From positions 20,533-84,532 of the forward strand of contig NZ_PCOZ01000017.1 in assembly GCF_002979555.1 (NCBI RefSeq): DNA of 64,000 bases. Direction: 5' to 3'. The translations under genes and the position numbers were made by a program. This document shows positions 50,215-59,088 of this stretch, piece after piece. The notes beneath the pieces are model-generated. The model saw only the letters and a list, made by a program, of their open reading frames with translations, searched no databases and had not been told where the DNA came from. Position 1 is the first letter of the stretch, and each line of letters opens with the position of its first letter. The DNA comes from Pseudomonas sp. MYb60 (GTDB taxonomy: Bacteria; Pseudomonadota; Gammaproteobacteria; Pseudomonadales; Pseudomonadaceae).

Positions 50215-51243
50215 ATGCGAATCGGACTGGTCGGCTACGGCCACGGAGGGCGCTTTTTTCATGCGCCGCTGATTGCAACATTGCCCGGCGCCACGTTTGT
50301 TGGCGTCGTTACCCGCTCATCCGAGCGCCGACAACAATTGAACACGGACCATCCCGGCGTAAAAGCCTTCGACTCCATCGGCCAGATTGTCGAAGCGGGC
50401 GTGGATGCGCTGGTCATTTCCACCACCCTCAAGGGCCGCCCGGCGCTGGTGCTGGAGGCCATCGAACATGGTGTCGCGGTGGTCAGTGACAAACCGTTTG
50501 CCGCCAACGCCGAGCAGGCCCAGGCGCTGATCACGGCCGCCGAGCGCCAGGGCACGTTGCTCAGCGTCTACCAGAACCGGCGCTGGGACTCGGACTACCT
50601 GACCCTGCGCAAACTCATCGACGCTGGAGCCCTGGGTACCATCACCCGTTTCGAATCCCGCGTGGAGCGCTATGCCCCGCAAGCCGTGGGCAACCCCAGC
50701 GGCGGTGGCTGGCTGCGTGACCTGGGCAGCCATCTGGTGGACCAGGCGTTGCAACTGTTCGGCCCGGTGGACCGGGTGTTCGCCCAATTGCAGTTCAGTG
50801 CCGAGCATCCCACCCTCGACCATGGTTTCTTCGTGTCCCTGACCCACGCCAACGGGGTCATCTCCCACCTGTGGGGCAATGCCCTGCAAAACAGCCAGGC
50901 CCCGCGTTTTCGCGTCAGTGGCACCCAGGGTTGCTACACCGTCGATGGGCTGGACGGTCAGGAAGAGTTGCTGCTGGCCGGCAAGTCCCCGAAAACCGAG
51001 GGCGAGCACTGGGGCGCTGAAGAACACCGGCGCTGGGGCTGGTTCGAACAAGGCCCGGAACGCGAGCGGGTACCCTCGGAAAAGGGCTGCTGGACGCAGT
51101 TCTATCGCCAGTTTCAAAGTGCCGTGCAAGGGCAGGGGCCATTGCCCGTGGACGCCTATGACGCGCTGGAAACCACCCGTATATTGGACGCCGCACGCCT
51201 GAGCGCGGAGCGCCAGCAGGTCGTTTCAACAAAAATAGAATAA
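50215..51243 (+). CDS. IolW-like inositol dehydrogenase (Gfo/Idh/MocA family)
   Basis: A 342-residue oxidoreductase with Rossmann motif GYGHGGRFFHAPL, the catalytic SDKPFAAN, and LLSVYQNRRWDSDYLT and DLGSHLVDQALQLFGP, which match B. subtilis IolW/YvaA, an NADP-dependent scyllo-inositol dehydrogenase. It probably interconverts scyllo-inosose and scyllo-inositol and so widens the inositol isomers used. GTTGGGAGTT precedes the ATG. Confidence 0.88.
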   Translation: MRIGLVGYGHGGRFFHAPLIATLPGATFVGVVTRSSERRQQLNTDHPGVKAFDSIGQIVEAGVDALVISTTLKGRPALVLEAIEHGVAVVSDKPFAANAEQAQALITAAERQGTLLSVYQNRRWDSDYLTLRKLIDAGALGTITRFESRVERYAPQAVGNPSGGGWLRDLGSHLVDQALQLFGPVDRVFAQLQFSAEHPTLDHGFFVSLTHANGVISHLWGNALQNSQAPRFRVSGTQGCYTVDGLDGQEELLLAGKSPKTEGEHWGAEEHRRWGWFEQGPERERVPSEKGCWTQFYRQFQSAVQGQGPLPVDAYDALETTRILDAARLSAERQQVVSTKIE

Positions 51244-51606
51244 AATTCTAAAAGATGTTGATATGGAAATTATTTTCCAATAAAGTCGTTTCCAGGTTGC
51301 AATAAGTACGTCCGGACCCGATCCGCACGGCTCAAACAAAAACAAGATCGAAAACAACCAGGTACCGTCAGATGAAAATCTTCAACGCTGTACTGCGAGT
51401 TTTACGCCTCACTCAAGCGCCACGCGGCCTGCCCCGCGCCCGGCCGTTCTACTTCTCCTTCCTTAATGTGCTGTGCGTCGAAAACAAAGGCGCGCTGGTG
51501 TGCTGCATTCCAGGTGCACCGGTGGTTCGACTGCCGACGTCGCAAGGCCCGCTCTGATCAACGCAACGTCCAACAAAACCAACAAGAAAGTGGAGACAGA
51601 CCGTTC
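51244..51606 (+). other. 363-bp promoter region of the inositol ABC importer
   Basis: The left part is AT-rich and carries the IolR-type site at 51265-51278. The right part has a small open frame (51372-51557, 61 codons) that I cannot support as a gene. The region probably contains the promoter and leader of the ABC operon. Confidence 0.5.
51265..51278. promoter_or_regulatory. Candidate IolR operator before the ABC importer
   Basis: GGAA-ATTATT-TTCC, inside TGGAAATTATTTTCCA, repeats the GGAA-N6-TTCC form of the site before iolC. This suggests one regulator controls both catabolism and uptake. Confidence 0.6.
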
Positions 51607-52542
51607 ATGAAGACCCCGATCCGTTTTACCGCGCTGGCCCTGTCCATGCTGCTGGCCAGTGGCGCAGCCCTGGCGGCCGACCTTAAGGTCGGCGTGACCT
51701 TTTCGAGTTTCGATGACAACTACCTGACCAGCGTGCGCGGCTACATGGAGCAGCACGTCAAGGCGCTGCCCAAGGGCGATGGCGTGCAGCTGCAGTTCGA
51801 GGACGCGCGCGCCGACGTGGTCAAGCAACTGAGCCAGGTCGAGAGTTTCATCAGCCAGAAGGTCGATGCCATTATCGTCACGCCGGTGGACACCGCGTCG
51901 ACCGCACGCATCAGCAAGGCAGCGACCGAAGCGGGAATTCCGCTGGTGTATGTCAACCGTCGTCCTGATCAGAAGACCCTGCCCAAGGGTGTGGCTGCAG
52001 TGACGTCCGATGATGAAGAGGCCGGCCGCCTGCAGATGCAGTACATCGCCGACAAGCTGGGCGGTAAAGGCAGTGTCGTGATCCTGCTGGGTGACCTGGC
52101 GAACAACTCCACCACCAACCGCACCAAGGGCATCAAGGATGTCCTGGTCAAATACCCGGGAATCAAGATCGAGCAGGAGCAGACCGGGATCTGGCTGCGC
52201 GACCGTGGCATGACCCTGACCAACGACTGGCTCACCCAGGGCCGTGAGTTCAACGCTGTGCTCTCCAACAACGACGAGATGGCGATTGGCGCGGCCATGG
52301 CCCTCAAGTCTGCCGGTACCAAGCCCGGCAGTGTGTTGATTGCGGGTGTGGACGGTACGCGCGATGGCCTGAACGCGATCGAGAAGGGCGAGATGACCGT
52401 GTCGGTGTTCCAGGACGCCAAGGGCCAGGGGGTCGGCGCGGTGGAGGCAGCCCGCAAGTTGGCGAAGAACGAGCCGACCGAACAGAACATTGTCATCCCG
52501 TTCCAGCTGATCACGCCGGAAAACGTCAAAGACTTCAAATAA
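51607..52542 (+). CDS. Sugar (probably inositol) ABC transporter binding protein
   Basis: A 311-residue periplasmic protein of the ribose-binding family. It has a signal peptide (residues 1-24, ALAAD), then KVGVTFSSFDDNYLTSVRGY, the hinge VDAIIVTPVDTASTARISKA and AVLSNNDEMAIGAAMAL. It should deliver inositol to the ATPase and permease encoded next; the assignment rests on context and on similarity to inositol-binding proteins. Confidence 0.9.
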   Translation: MKTPIRFTALALSMLLASGAALAADLKVGVTFSSFDDNYLTSVRGYMEQHVKALPKGDGVQLQFEDARADVVKQLSQVESFISQKVDAIIVTPVDTASTARISKAATEAGIPLVYVNRRPDQKTLPKGVAAVTSDDEEAGRLQMQYIADKLGGKGSVVILLGDLANNSTTNRTKGIKDVLVKYPGIKIEQEQTGIWLRDRGMTLTNDWLTQGREFNAVLSNNDEMAIGAAMALKSAGTKPGSVLIAGVDGTRDGLNAIEKGEMTVSVFQDAKGQGVGAVEAARKLAKNEPTEQNIVIPFQLITPENVKDFK

Positions 52543-52596
52543 CAACAATAATCCGGCAGGGCGGCCAGCGTCGCCCTGCAGATGGAGTACCTCCCT

Positions 52597-54150
52597 ATGC
52601 TCGCTCAAGCCACTGTCTCGCAGCCTCCCGGCATCCAGTCCCCATTGTTGGAAGAACCCTACCTGTTGGAAATCCTTAACATCAGCAAAGGCTTTCCCGG
52701 CGTCGTGGCCCTGGCCGATGTGCAGTTGCGGGTACGCCCGGGCTCCGTGCTCGCGCTGATGGGCGAGAACGGTGCGGGCAAGTCGACGCTGATGAAAATC
52801 ATCGCCGGGATCTACCAGCCCGACGCCGGTGAAATCCGTCTGCGTGGCAAGCCGATCGTGTTTGAAACCCCGCTGGCGGCGCAGAAGGCCGGCATCGCAA
52901 TGATCCATCAGGAACTCAACCTGATGCCGCACATGAGCATCGCCGAGAACATCTGGATCGGCCGCGAACAGCTCAACAGCCTGCACATGGTCAACCACCG
53001 CGAAATGCACCGCGCTACCGCCGAGCTGCTGGCGCGCCTGCGCATCAACCTCGACCCCGAGGAGCACGTGGGCAACCTGAGCATCGCCGAGCGGCAGATG
53101 GTCGAGATTGCCAAGGCCGTGTCCTACGATTCCGACATCCTGATCATGGATGAACCGACGTCGGCCATTACCGACAAGGAAGTGGCCCACCTGTTTTCGA
53201 TCATTGCCGACCTGAAGTCCCAGGGTAAGGGCATCGTCTATATCACCCACAAGATGAACGAAGTGTTTGCCATCGCTGACGAAGTGGCGGTGTTCCGTGA
53301 CGGCCACTACATCGGCCTGCAACGCGCCGACAGCATGAACAGCGACAGCCTGATCTCGATGATGGTCGGCCGTGAGTTGAGCCAATTGTTCCCGGTGCGC
53401 GAGACGCCCATCGGCGAGTTGCTGATGTCGGTGCGCGACCTGACCCTGGACGGTGTGTTCAAGGACGTGTCCTTCGACCTGCACGCCGGTGAGATCCTCG
53501 GCATTGCCGGGCTCATGGGCTCGGGCCGCACCAACGTGGCGGAAGCCATTTTCGGCATTACCCCGAGCAGCAGCGGCCAGATCACCCTGGACGGCAAACC
53601 CGTGCGCATTACCGACCCGCACATGGCCATCGAGAAGGGGTTTGCCCTGCTCACCGAGGACCGCAAGCTCAGCGGCCTGTTTCCGTGCCTGTCGGTGCTG
53701 GAAAACATGGAAATGGCGGTGTTGCCGCACTACAGCGGTAACGGTTTCATCCAGCAGAAGGCCTTGCGCGCGCTGTGCGAAGACATGTGCAAGAAGCTGC
53801 GGGTGAAGACCCCGTCCCTTGAACAATGCATCGACACCTTGTCCGGCGGCAACCAGCAAAAGGCCCTGCTCGCACGCTGGCTGATGACCAACCCGCGGCT
53901 GCTGATCCTCGACGAGCCCACCCGTGGCATCGACGTGGGCGCCAAGGCCGAGATCTATCGCTTGATCGCCTTCCTCGCCAGCGAAGGCATGGCGGTGATC
54001 ATGATTTCCTCGGAGCTGCCTGAAGTGCTCGGCATGAGTGACCGGGTGATGGTGATGCACGAAGGCGACCTGATGGGCACCCTGGACCGCAGCGAAGCGA
54101 CCCAGGAAAAAGTCATGCAGTTGGCCTCCGGGATGACGGCAGTCCACTGA
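52597..54150 (+). CDS. Sugar ABC transporter ATPase with two nucleotide-binding domains
   Basis: A 517-residue RbsA/XylG-type ATPase. The first domain has Walker A GENGAGKST, signature LSIAERQ and Walker B ILIMDEPT. The second has the usual degenerate P-loop GLMGSGRTN, signature LSGGNQQ and LLILDEPT. The ATG at 52597 is preferred because TGGAG, 10 nt before it, forms the ribosome site; the ATG at 52582 overlaps that site. Confidence 0.93.
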   Translation: MLAQATVSQPPGIQSPLLEEPYLLEILNISKGFPGVVALADVQLRVRPGSVLALMGENGAGKSTLMKIIAGIYQPDAGEIRLRGKPIVFETPLAAQKAGIAMIHQELNLMPHMSIAENIWIGREQLNSLHMVNHREMHRATAELLARLRINLDPEEHVGNLSIAERQMVEIAKAVSYDSDILIMDEPTSAITDKEVAHLFSIIADLKSQGKGIVYITHKMNEVFAIADEVAVFRDGHYIGLQRADSMNSDSLISMMVGRELSQLFPVRETPIGELLMSVRDLTLDGVFKDVSFDLHAGEILGIAGLMGSGRTNVAEAIFGITPSSSGQITLDGKPVRITDPHMAIEKGFALLTEDRKLSGLFPCLSVLENMEMAVLPHYSGNGFIQQKALRALCEDMCKKLRVKTPSLEQCIDTLSGGNQQKALLARWLMTNPRLLILDEPTRGIDVGAKAEIYRLIAFLASEGMAVIMISSELPEVLGMSDRVMVMHEGDLMGTLDRSEATQEKVMQLASGMTAVH

Positions 54151-54178
54151 CGTACAGAACAAAAAAAGGTGATGGGTT

Positions 54179-55201
54179 ATGAACGCGATAACGGATAACA
54201 AACCGGCCACGGCGCCAACCAAAAGCCGGCGGCGCATGCCGACCGAATTGAGCATTTTCCTGGTGCTGATCGGCATCGGCCTGGTGTTCGAGCTGTTCGG
54301 CTGGATCGTGCGTGACCAGAGCTTCCTGATGAACTCCCAGCGCCTGGTGCTGATGATCCTGCAAGTGTCGATCATTGGCCTGCTGGCGATCGGCGTCACC
54401 CAGGTGATCATCACCACCGGTATCGACCTGTCCTCGGGCTCGGTGCTGGCGCTGTCGGCGATGATCGCGGCGAGTCTGGCGCAGACCTCTGACTTCTCCC
54501 GGGCGGTGTTCCCCAGCCTGACTGACTTGCCGGTGTGGATACCGGTGGCGATGGGCCTGGGGGTGGGGCTGCTGGCGGGGGCGATCAACGGCAGCATCAT
54601 CGCCGTGACCGGTATCCCGCCGTTCATTGCCACCCTGGGCATGATGGTCTCGGCCCGTGGCCTGGCGCGTTACTACACCGAAGGCCAGCCGGTGAGCATG
54701 CTCTCGGACTCGTACACGGCCATCGGCCATGGCGCGATGCCGGTGATCATCTTCCTGGTGGTGGCGGTGATCTTCCACATCGCCCTGCGCTACACCAAGT
54801 ACGGCAAGTACACCTACGCCATCGGCGGCAACATGCAGGCGGCACGCACGTCGGGCATCAACGTCAAGCGTCATTTGATTATCGTCTACAGCATCGCGGG
54901 TCTGCTGGCAGGCCTGGCGGGCGTGGTGGCTTCGGCTCGGGCGGCAACCGGTCAGGCTGGCATGGGGATGTCCTATGAGCTGGACGCGATTGCCGCAGCG
55001 GTGATCGGTGGTACCAGCCTGGCGGGCGGGGTAGGGCGCATCACCGGCACGGTGATCGGCGCGCTGATCCTTGGGGTAATGGCCAGCGGCTTTACCTTTG
55101 TCGGGGTGGATGCGTACATCCAGGACATCATCAAGGGCCTGATCATTGTGGTGGCGGTGGTGATCGACCAATACCGCAACAAGCGCAAGCTCAAACGCTG
55201 A
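54179..55201 (+). CDS. Sugar ABC transporter permease
   Basis: A 340-residue inner-membrane protein of the RbsC/XylH group with 8-10 hydrophobic segments. It has the family stretches TTGIDLSSGSVLALSAMIAA, PPFIATLGMMVSARGLARYY and YAIGGNMQAARTSGINVKRH. AAAAAAGGTGATGG precedes the start. It completes the importer with the binding protein and ATPase. Confidence 0.93.
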   Translation: MNAITDNKPATAPTKSRRRMPTELSIFLVLIGIGLVFELFGWIVRDQSFLMNSQRLVLMILQVSIIGLLAIGVTQVIITTGIDLSSGSVLALSAMIAASLAQTSDFSRAVFPSLTDLPVWIPVAMGLGVGLLAGAINGSIIAVTGIPPFIATLGMMVSARGLARYYTEGQPVSMLSDSYTAIGHGAMPVIIFLVVAVIFHIALRYTKYGKYTYAIGGNMQAARTSGINVKRHLIIVYSIAGLLAGLAGVVASARAATGQAGMGMSYELDAIAAAVIGGTSLAGGVGRITGTVIGALILGVMASGFTFVGVDAYIQDIIKGLIIVVAVVIDQYRNKRKLKR

Positions 55202-55607
55202 CGTTGCCCCTGTAGAGGCGAGCATGCTCGCGAATAACGCCAACGGTAACGCGCGGTGTCTGGTTAAACGCGTTGCCCTTGCGTTCTTCGCGAGCAAGCT
55301 CGCTCCTACAGTTGGGGTAGGGGTTTCAACCGTTTGTCTTCTATATAGCTCCATAACACTGAATTTCTTGCTATAAACGCACTCCGATAACCATTCGCCC
55401 AGCCCGTCCTGGTGCTTTTGGGGGTTATCTGGGAAAAATGCCTGTCATTTCAGTTGCTGCGCCCTCAAGTCGGCCTTAGACTGCCGCCCCTCGTAAATTG
55501 AGTGCCGGGTGGCGCTTGAAATGGACGGCGCCCTTCGGAGACCTGCACAGGCCTTGCGGAACGCTCCCTTATTCGCCTTAATGCACGTATTTTTTATAGA
55601 GAAATCA
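55202..55607. other. 406-bp intergenic region: REP doublet plus dksA2 leader
   Basis: The left 110 bp are a REP doublet of a different type (see next entry). The right part, before dksA2, has no gene. It holds a possible hairpin GGGTGGCGC...GCGCCC (about 55508-55532) and an AT-rich stretch just before the ATG with no good Shine-Dalgarno sequence. Confidence 0.5.
55210..55311. repeat. REP doublet of the GAGCAAGCTCGC type
   Basis: TGTAGAGGCGAGCATGCTCG at the left faces CGAGCAAGCTCGCTCCTACA at the right, with an inner ATAACG...CGTT spacer. This is another REP group common in P. fluorescens, distinct from the GGGGGCTTGCCCCC type elsewhere in the window. Confidence 0.8.
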
Positions 55608-56012
55608 ATGACAAAGGAAAAGTTGCTGGCCATGCCGGCGGATGACTACATGAATGCCGAACAGCACGCTTTTTTCGAGCAGTTGCTGCAAGACATGAAA
55701 GTGGAACACCACGAGCGCATTGAACAGAACCGTATCGCCATTGAAAGCCTGGACACCCCGGCTGACCCGGCCGACGCCGCTTCGGTTGAAGAAGAGCGTA
55801 CCTGGCTGGTGAACGCCATCGACCGCGACCAGCGCATGCTGCCGCAGCTTGAGCGTGCACTGGAACGCATCAAGGAAGATTCCTTTGGCTGGTGCGACGA
55901 CAGCGGCGAGCCAATCGGCCTCAAGCGCCTGCTGATCAGCCCGACCACCAAGTACTGCATCGAAGCGCAAGAGCGCCACGAGCAGATCGACAAGCATCAG
56001 CGCCAAGCCTGA
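55608..56012 (+). CDS. dksA2: DksA2-like RNA polymerase-binding protein
   Basis: A 134-residue coiled-coil protein with the DksA tip motif (DPADAAS at 53-59, then EEERTW) and a C-terminal zinc-finger relic. Only Cys96 and Cys117 of the four ligands remain; the others are Ser99 and Ala120. P. aeruginosa DksA2 also lacks a full zinc site and replaces DksA under zinc starvation, with ppGpp. The ATG at 55608 starts MTKEKLLAMPADDYMN. Neighbours are unrelated. No Zur site was recognised. Confidence 0.82.
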   Translation: MTKEKLLAMPADDYMNAEQHAFFEQLLQDMKVEHHERIEQNRIAIESLDTPADPADAASVEEERTWLVNAIDRDQRMLPQLERALERIKEDSFGWCDDSGEPIGLKRLLISPTTKYCIEAQERHEQIDKHQRQA

Positions 56013-56022
56013 TGCGGTGAAG

Positions 56023-56050
56023 CCGGGGAATCGCCTGAGCGATTTCCCGG
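56023..56050 (+). terminator. Hairpin after dksA2
   Basis: CCGGGGAATCGC and GCGATTTCCCGG form a 12-bp stem with one G-T pair and a CTGA loop. No T-run follows, so it may be an RNA-end or pausing structure more than a strict terminator. Confidence 0.55.
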
Positions 56051-56150
56051 AGAAAGGCCGCTGCACCCCCGTCTATTGATCCACTGCAAGCCCCCCCACC
56101 AAAGGCCCATGGATAATGGCTCAATAGTGGCGTTTAATGCAGGGACAATA

Positions 56151-57791
56151 ATGACAAGCAGTGGGGTGACGAAGATGGCTGGAGACGGATCTCTGATGGG
56201 CGCTGCGGTGCCACCCCAGGCGGTGGTGCGCGGGTTGCCCGGTTGGTTGACACCGCTCTTGCAGAGCATCGCGATGGTGCTGGTCCTGCTGGGCATGGCC
56301 TTTGCCCACCTGCCGATATACCTCTGCCTGCCGTTGGCACTGCTGGTTGTCTGGCTGCCTCGGCTGAAAAATCGCACGCCGCCTGCCTCCCAAGCCGACA
56401 CCGCCGATGCCATTGGCGAGCTGACCCGCGATCTGTCCTACACCACCAGTCACAACGCACTCTCCGCTGCCGGCGTGGCCTACTCGGTCAAGCAACTGGC
56501 GGCGCGCGTGCAATCGCAATTGGGTGCGGCCAAGCAGATCGTCAGCAGTGCCGAAGTGATGATCGACACCGAAAAACTCACCTCCCAGCTCAGCCGTGAA
56601 GCCCTCGACGCCGCCAGCCAGGCGCATCATCGCAGCACTCAAGGCCGTGAAGTGCTGGCCCAGTCCATCACCCGCATGCATCAGCTCAGCGAGCGCGCCA
56701 ATGCCAGTCGCGAGCTGATCGAAGCGTTGAGCCAGCGCAGTGAAGAGATCCAGCGGGTCACCCTGGTGATTCAGTCCATCGCCAGCCAGACCAACCTGTT
56801 GGCGCTCAACGCTGCGATCGAGGCCGCCCGTGCCGGCGAGCATGGCCGCGGGTTCGCGGTGGTGGCCGATGAAGTGCGCGGATTGGCAGGCCGCACCGCC
56901 ACGGCCACCGATGAAGTCGGGGTGATGGTGGCAGACATCCAGCAACGCACCGCGCAGGTGGTGGAGCAGATTCGTCAGTTGTCGGCAGACTTGAACGCCG
57001 GGGTCGAGCAGGTGGAGCACGCCGGCGAGCAACTGCACAGCATCGCCAGCCTGGCCGCGAATGTGGAGGGCCAAGTCAATGCCATCGCCGAGGGCACCGA
57101 TACCAACCGCACTCAGCTCGATAGCCTGTTCCATGCGGTGGAGCAGATGCGCAGTGACCTGGCCGTCAGCGACCAGCAGACACGCCAGTTGGCCGACGCG
57201 GCGGTGCAAATGGAAGGGCAGGCCGAAACCATCAGTGAGCGCCTGGCCGAAGTCGGCCTGGACGACTATCACCAGCGCATCTACGACTTGGCCCGCGAAG
57301 GGGCAAGCCGGATTGCCGCGCAGTTCGAGGCGGATGTGCAGCACAACCGCGTCAGTTTGAATGACCTGTTCGATCGCAGCTACACGCCGATCCCCAACAC
57401 GCAGCCGTGCAAGTACCACTCCCGGTTTGACGGCTACACCGATCAGGTGCTGCCGGCCATTCAGGAAGCCTTGTTGCCCCGTCATGAAGGCTTGGTTTTT
57501 GCTATTGCGTGCACGCCCCAGGGCTACGTGCCGACGCATAACAAGGCGTTTTCCCACGCGTTGACCGGCGATGCCCAGACGGATGCCGTGCAGAACCGCA
57601 CCAAGCGCAAGTTCGATGACCGCACGGGCATCCGCTGCGGCAGCCACCAGCAGCCCGTACTGCTACAGACCTACACCCGCGATACGGGCGAATTGATGCA
57701 TGATTTGTCGGTGCCGATCATGGTGGGCGGGCGGCATTGGGGCGGTCTGCGCCTTGGCTACAAGCCAGAAGGCGCAAAGGCAGCGCGCTAG
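56151..57791 (+). CDS. Methyl-accepting chemotaxis protein with C-terminal sensor
   Basis: A 546-residue chemoreceptor. A short N-terminal hydrophobic region (about residues 30-65) anchors it. The signalling domain carries the hallmark IASQTNLLALNAAIEAARAG and RGFAVVADEVRGLAGR at about 205-245. The last ~170 residues (from DYHQRIYDLAREGAS, then VPTHNKAF and GIRCGSHQQPVL) form a cytoplasmic sensor-like domain after the signalling tip, not before it. The ATG at 56151 has AGGGA upstream; ATGs at 56109 and 56175 are alternatives. Confidence 0.88.
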   Translation: MTSSGVTKMAGDGSLMGAAVPPQAVVRGLPGWLTPLLQSIAMVLVLLGMAFAHLPIYLCLPLALLVVWLPRLKNRTPPASQADTADAIGELTRDLSYTTSHNALSAAGVAYSVKQLAARVQSQLGAAKQIVSSAEVMIDTEKLTSQLSREALDAASQAHHRSTQGREVLAQSITRMHQLSERANASRELIEALSQRSEEIQRVTLVIQSIASQTNLLALNAAIEAARAGEHGRGFAVVADEVRGLAGRTATATDEVGVMVADIQQRTAQVVEQIRQLSADLNAGVEQVEHAGEQLHSIASLAANVEGQVNAIAEGTDTNRTQLDSLFHAVEQMRSDLAVSDQQTRQLADAAVQMEGQAETISERLAEVGLDDYHQRIYDLAREGASRIAAQFEADVQHNRVSLNDLFDRSYTPIPNTQPCKYHSRFDGYTDQVLPAIQEALLPRHEGLVFAIACTPQGYVPTHNKAFSHALTGDAQTDAVQNRTKRKFDDRTGIRCGSHQQPVLLQTYTRDTGELMHDLSVPIMVGGRHWGGLRLGYKPEGAKAAR

Positions 57792-57794
57792 GTT

Positions 57795-58031
57795 TCAGTG
57801 GGGTTGGTGCAGGCGCTGGTTCAGCTCATCCACGGCAATCGCCCACTCGGCGTCTTCACGCAGTTGCTCCTGGAGGAATTGGGCTTGCTGGGTGGACCAG
57901 AAAGGTGCGTCCACCAGTTTGACGTCCTCAGCCAGCGGGTGCGCTGCGATAAAGGCGTCGATGGCTTCCGGGGTTGAATCCAGACCCAGTTGTTCAAACA
58001 AGGTCTCGAGGGTAGGGATTGGCGCGTCCAT
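57795..58031 (-). CDS. DUF2789 family protein
   Basis: A 78-residue soluble protein matching DUF2789 (LETLFEQLGLDSTPEAIDAF; HPLAEDVKLVDAPFWSTQQA). Function is unknown. The ATG at 58031 is chosen since GGAGA lies 7 nt upstream. Its stop is 3 nt from that of the convergent chemoreceptor gene. Confidence 0.8.
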   Translation of the reverse strand: MDAPIPTLETLFEQLGLDSTPEAIDAFIAAHPLAEDVKLVDAPFWSTQQAQFLQEQLREDAEWAIAVDELNQRLHQPH

Positions 58032-58097
58032 ATCGTTCTCCATGCGGTGGGGGTTATGCATGGGAGGGTTGTGACGCGGCAGAGTTCTATCGGATTG

Positions 58098-58328
58098 TCA
58101 GGTGTTGAGCGCGCCGGCATCCACCGCGGTCTTCAGTGCCTGGGCGGCATCCTTGCCTGCGACGGCTGCGGCGTCGGCGGTTTTGAACCAGCGATCTTTT
58201 TCCACCTGGTGCGTAGTGACTGTCTTGAGTGGCGGCTTGGCCCGCATCACGATGACTGCTTGAAACTCCCCGTCTACTTCCCTTGCGTCGCCATGGATGA
58301 AAAATTCGCCGATATCAAATTCCGTCAC
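58098..58328 (-). CDS. Small conserved hypothetical protein (GTG start)
   Basis: A protein of about 76 residues starting VTEFDIGEFFIHGDARE. I picked the GTG at 58328 because AAGGGAAGG lies 6 nt before it; the open frame continues upstream to 58442 but without a ribosome site. It is charged, ends DAAQALKTAVDAGALNT and has no membrane segment. The family is not recognised. Confidence 0.6.
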   Translation of the reverse strand: MTEFDIGEFFIHGDAREVDGEFQAVIVMRAKPPLKTVTTHQVEKDRWFKTADAAAVAGKDAAQALKTAVDAGALNT

Positions 58329-58438
58329 GTATAGCCTTCCCTTGGAGATAACTGCACTGGTGAAGCCTGACCTTTCGGGCACAGGCTTGCGTGGACGGGC
58401 CAGTATGGCAGTTGTTGCGGGTTGGCGGCGCAGTAAAG

Positions 58439-58702
58439 TCATCCAGGTGACGAAACGATTCCCCCGTGCAGGCCGTGCAGGCTGGCTTCGAGCTGTTTGG
58501 CCAGTTCGCAGGCCTGGATATGGTTGCTGCGAAAGCCTTTGATACGCCCGCTGATCACTTCGCGGATGTGGAAAAAGTTGCGTCCCGCCGGTACGACTTG
58601 GTATAGAACCGAATCCATGTACCCATGGCAGCCGTGCAAGCGGTAGTATTGGGCATCGTCACGCGTGTGCGAAGACCTGGCATCGTAGGGTGTTCGTTGC
58701 AT
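58439..58702 (-). CDS. Small hypothetical protein
   Basis: An 87-residue protein (MQRTPYDARSSHTRDD start; FFHIREVISGRIKGFRSNHI in the middle). A strong ribosome site AAGGAGCAGGTT precedes the ATG, which supports it as a real gene. It is basic, His-rich and soluble. The family is not recognised. Confidence 0.65.
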   Translation of the reverse strand: MQRTPYDARSSHTRDDAQYYRLHGCHGYMDSVLYQVVPAGRNFFHIREVISGRIKGFRSNHIQACELAKQLEASLHGLHGGIVSSPG

Positions 58703-59088
58703 AACCTGCTCCTTCCGATCGATCCGGCTGACCCGACTACAGTGTTTTGGGTGGTTTTAATCGGTGCTGCTGTTTTAGTATTGTTGCTGGTCGCGGGTGC
58801 CTGGTTCCATGCCCCTGTGTACTTTTATGTGTTGAATGTCGGAAATCGACGTTTTTGCCCGGGCTATTCTCTGAAGTTGGCCGGCCTGTATTCTCGGGCC
58901 GTTGAACCTGTGATTTGCTGCGATGCCTGATGACCTTGCACAAGGTCCGTCGCGCACCTCTGTACGGGCTTTGCGGCAGGTCTTCTGCGGTTTTTTCAAT
59001 AGTGAGTTGTGTGATCGTGCCGTGATGGCCGTTTTTTTGTGCTGCCCGCTCCGGCGGACGGCGCTCTTTTCGATGTGGGGGCGTTTCC
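58703..59088. other. 386-bp intergenic region
   Basis: This gap between divergent small genes is T-rich and has no gene that I can support. It contains a palindrome ACCTTGCACAAGGT (58933-58946). It should hold the promoters for the flanking genes. Confidence 0.45.

Noticed and set aside
51372..51557. A 61-codon frame in the leader of the ABC importer (MKIFNAVLRVLRL start)
   Set aside because: The ribosome site is weak, and the product is basic and Cys/Pro-containing without a recognisable pattern. It could be a leader peptide, but I cannot support it.
51463..54642. A 1059-codon open frame antisense to the inositol binding protein and ATPase genes
   Set aside because: It is a shadow of GC-rich codon bias. 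The plus-strand frames carry full family motifs, and the antisense product is low-complexity His/Gln/Asp-rich with no domain.
58625..58930. A 101-codon plus-strand frame with a hydrophobic middle
   Set aside because: Its start lies inside the better-supported minus-strand gene at 58439-58702 and it lacks a ribosome site. The hydrophobic run may simply reflect T-rich promoter DNA.
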